64,000 bases of DNA from contig JAHHHN010000026.1 in assembly GCA_019359325.1 (NCBI GenBank), positions 1 to 64,000 of the forward strand, given 5' to 3'. Position numbers and translations under genes: made by a program. Each line of letters begins with the position of its first letter. Positions within the stretch are counted from its first letter, which is position 1. Origin of the DNA: Mojavia pulchra JT2-VF2. Lineage in GTDB: Bacteria > Cyanobacteriota > Cyanobacteriia > Cyanobacteriales > Nostocaceae. Shown piece by piece: positions 63,428-64,000 of this stretch. The notes below the pieces were generated by a model, which searched no databases, was not told the origin of the DNA, and was given only the letters and a program-made list of their open reading frames with translations.

Positions 63428-64000
63428 TGGCAGCTAGTTATATTTCTATTAGTTACGCTCAACTCGCGTTAGCAGCTTTATTTATTCTCATTAATATAGG
63501 TCTTTCATTAGCTTTAAATTTAGGGCTAGGAAAAAGCCTTTTAATTGCTTCACTACGCATGGTAGTGCAATTATTGTTGGTAGGATACTTATTACAATGG
63601 GTATTTACTCTTCGCGATCCAATATTAATTATAGTTTTAGCTTTAGCGATGACGATTATGGCGGGTATATCAAGTGTTAACCGGACTCGCCGACGGTTTG
63701 CTAGTATTTATTGGAATAATTTTATTTCGCTTTTTTGTGGTTCATTTTTAGTTACAGGCTTTACTGTTAGCGGGATTATTCAAGTACATCCTTGGTATGA
63801 TCCTCAGTATCTCATTCCTCTATTAGGTATGATTTTGGGTAATGCCCTGACTGGTACTTCTCTAACATTAGAACGTTTTATGGAAGACTTGACTAATCGT
63901 CGAGAACAAGTAGAAGCACTATTAACTTTAGGTGCAACTCGTTGGGAAGCTGCACATCAACCAATTAGAGAAGCATTAAGAATCGGGATGATTCCCACAA
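63427..64000 (+). CDS. fetB: FetB/YbbM-like ABC permease (partial)
   Basis: The right window edge cuts this gene; 191 codons are readable. It opens MAASYISISYAQLALAALFI and shows several hydrophobic helices. The family blocks MVVQLLLVGYLLQWVF, GISSVNRTRRRFASIYWNNF and IPLLGMILGNALTGTSLTLE are present. LLTLGATRWEAAHQPIREAL near the end is the cytoplasmic coupling helix typical of UPF0014/FetB permeases. It is translationally coupled to the ATPase (1-bp overlap). Confidence 0.87.
   Translation, partial: MAASYISISYAQLALAALFILINIGLSLALNLGLGKSLLIASLRMVVQLLLVGYLLQWVFTLRDPILIIVLALAMTIMAGISSVNRTRRRFASIYWNNFISLFCGSFLVTGFTVSGIIQVHPWYDPQYLIPLLGMILGNALTGTSLTLERFMEDLTNRREQVEALLTLGATRWEAAHQPIREALRIGMIPT

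Noticed and set aside
1-64000. CRISPR arrays, tRNA or rRNA genes
   Set aside because: No regularly spaced direct repeats, cloverleaf patterns or rRNA signatures were noticed on reading. The only tandem repeats are short heptads without spacers.

Overview
The window comes from a filamentous, Nostocales-type cyanobacterium. GCGATCGC (HIP1) octamers occur throughout, and so do short GGGGATT/GGGGACT and AATCCAAAAT tandem repeats. The protein families are also typically cyanobacterial: AMIN-domain TonB receptors, C39-ABC/HlyD export with GG-leader peptides, and FAAL-primed NRPS-PKS lines. No rRNA, tRNA, intact transposon or CRISPR array was seen.

Region 1 (about 1-6.55 kb, minus strand) is a type I export module. 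In transcription order it holds a C39-peptidase ABC transporter with an N-terminal cyclic-nucleotide-binding-like region, an HlyD adaptor, a small HTH-like protein, a parvulin-type PPIase, and a GG-leader precursor peptide that runs off the window edge. The core of that peptide is an alternating Ile/Val-Asp/Asn run.

Region 2 (about 6.55-12.05 kb) is gene-poor and eroded. It has relics of an IS5-type transposase, a cupin enzyme and an ExbB-like channel. Two intact metabolic genes, a class II aldolase/adducin protein and fumarylacetoacetase, stand among them.

Region 3 (about 12.1-23.9 kb) handles ferric-siderophore traffic. A penicillin-acylase-type Ntn hydrolase is followed by an operon of two FecCD permeases, an ATPase, a binding protein, a FhuF-like reductase and an MFS exporter. 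A convergent TonB-dependent receptor with two AMIN domains closes the region.

Region 4 (about 24.4-62.7 kb) is a large one-directional assembly line. It runs FAAL-ACP-C-A(Ser)-PCP; TauD; KS-AT-KR-T-E; C-A(Gly)-PCP-C-TauD; interface-A(Asp)-PCP-C-A(Orn)-PCP; TubC dock-C-A(Ser)-PCP-C; TauD; interface-A(His-like)-PCP-reductase. A methyltransferase, a class III aminotransferase, an MbtH protein and a type II thioesterase follow. A-domain specificities were read by eye from the ten pocket residues. Two degenerate, HHxxxDG-less condensation-like domains each sit directly behind a SyrP/TauD-type hydroxylase, which is the arrangement known from beta-hydroxyaspartate siderophores. With the neighbouring uptake genes, the best reading is a lipopeptide siderophore with beta-hydroxy-Asp and probably beta-hydroxy-His, released reductively and possibly aminated. 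It belongs near the cyanochelin-type beta-hydroxyaspartate lipopeptides but has an unusual module set.

Region 5 (62.7 kb to end) is a FetA/FetB-like (YbbL/YbbM) ABC pair, the permease cut by the window edge.

The most unusual points are the KS-AT-KR-T-E polyketide protein, the 722-bp nearly identical A-domain segment shared by two NRPS genes, four dispersed repeats translated in frame, and a PvdQ-like acylase next to a lipid-primed siderophore line.
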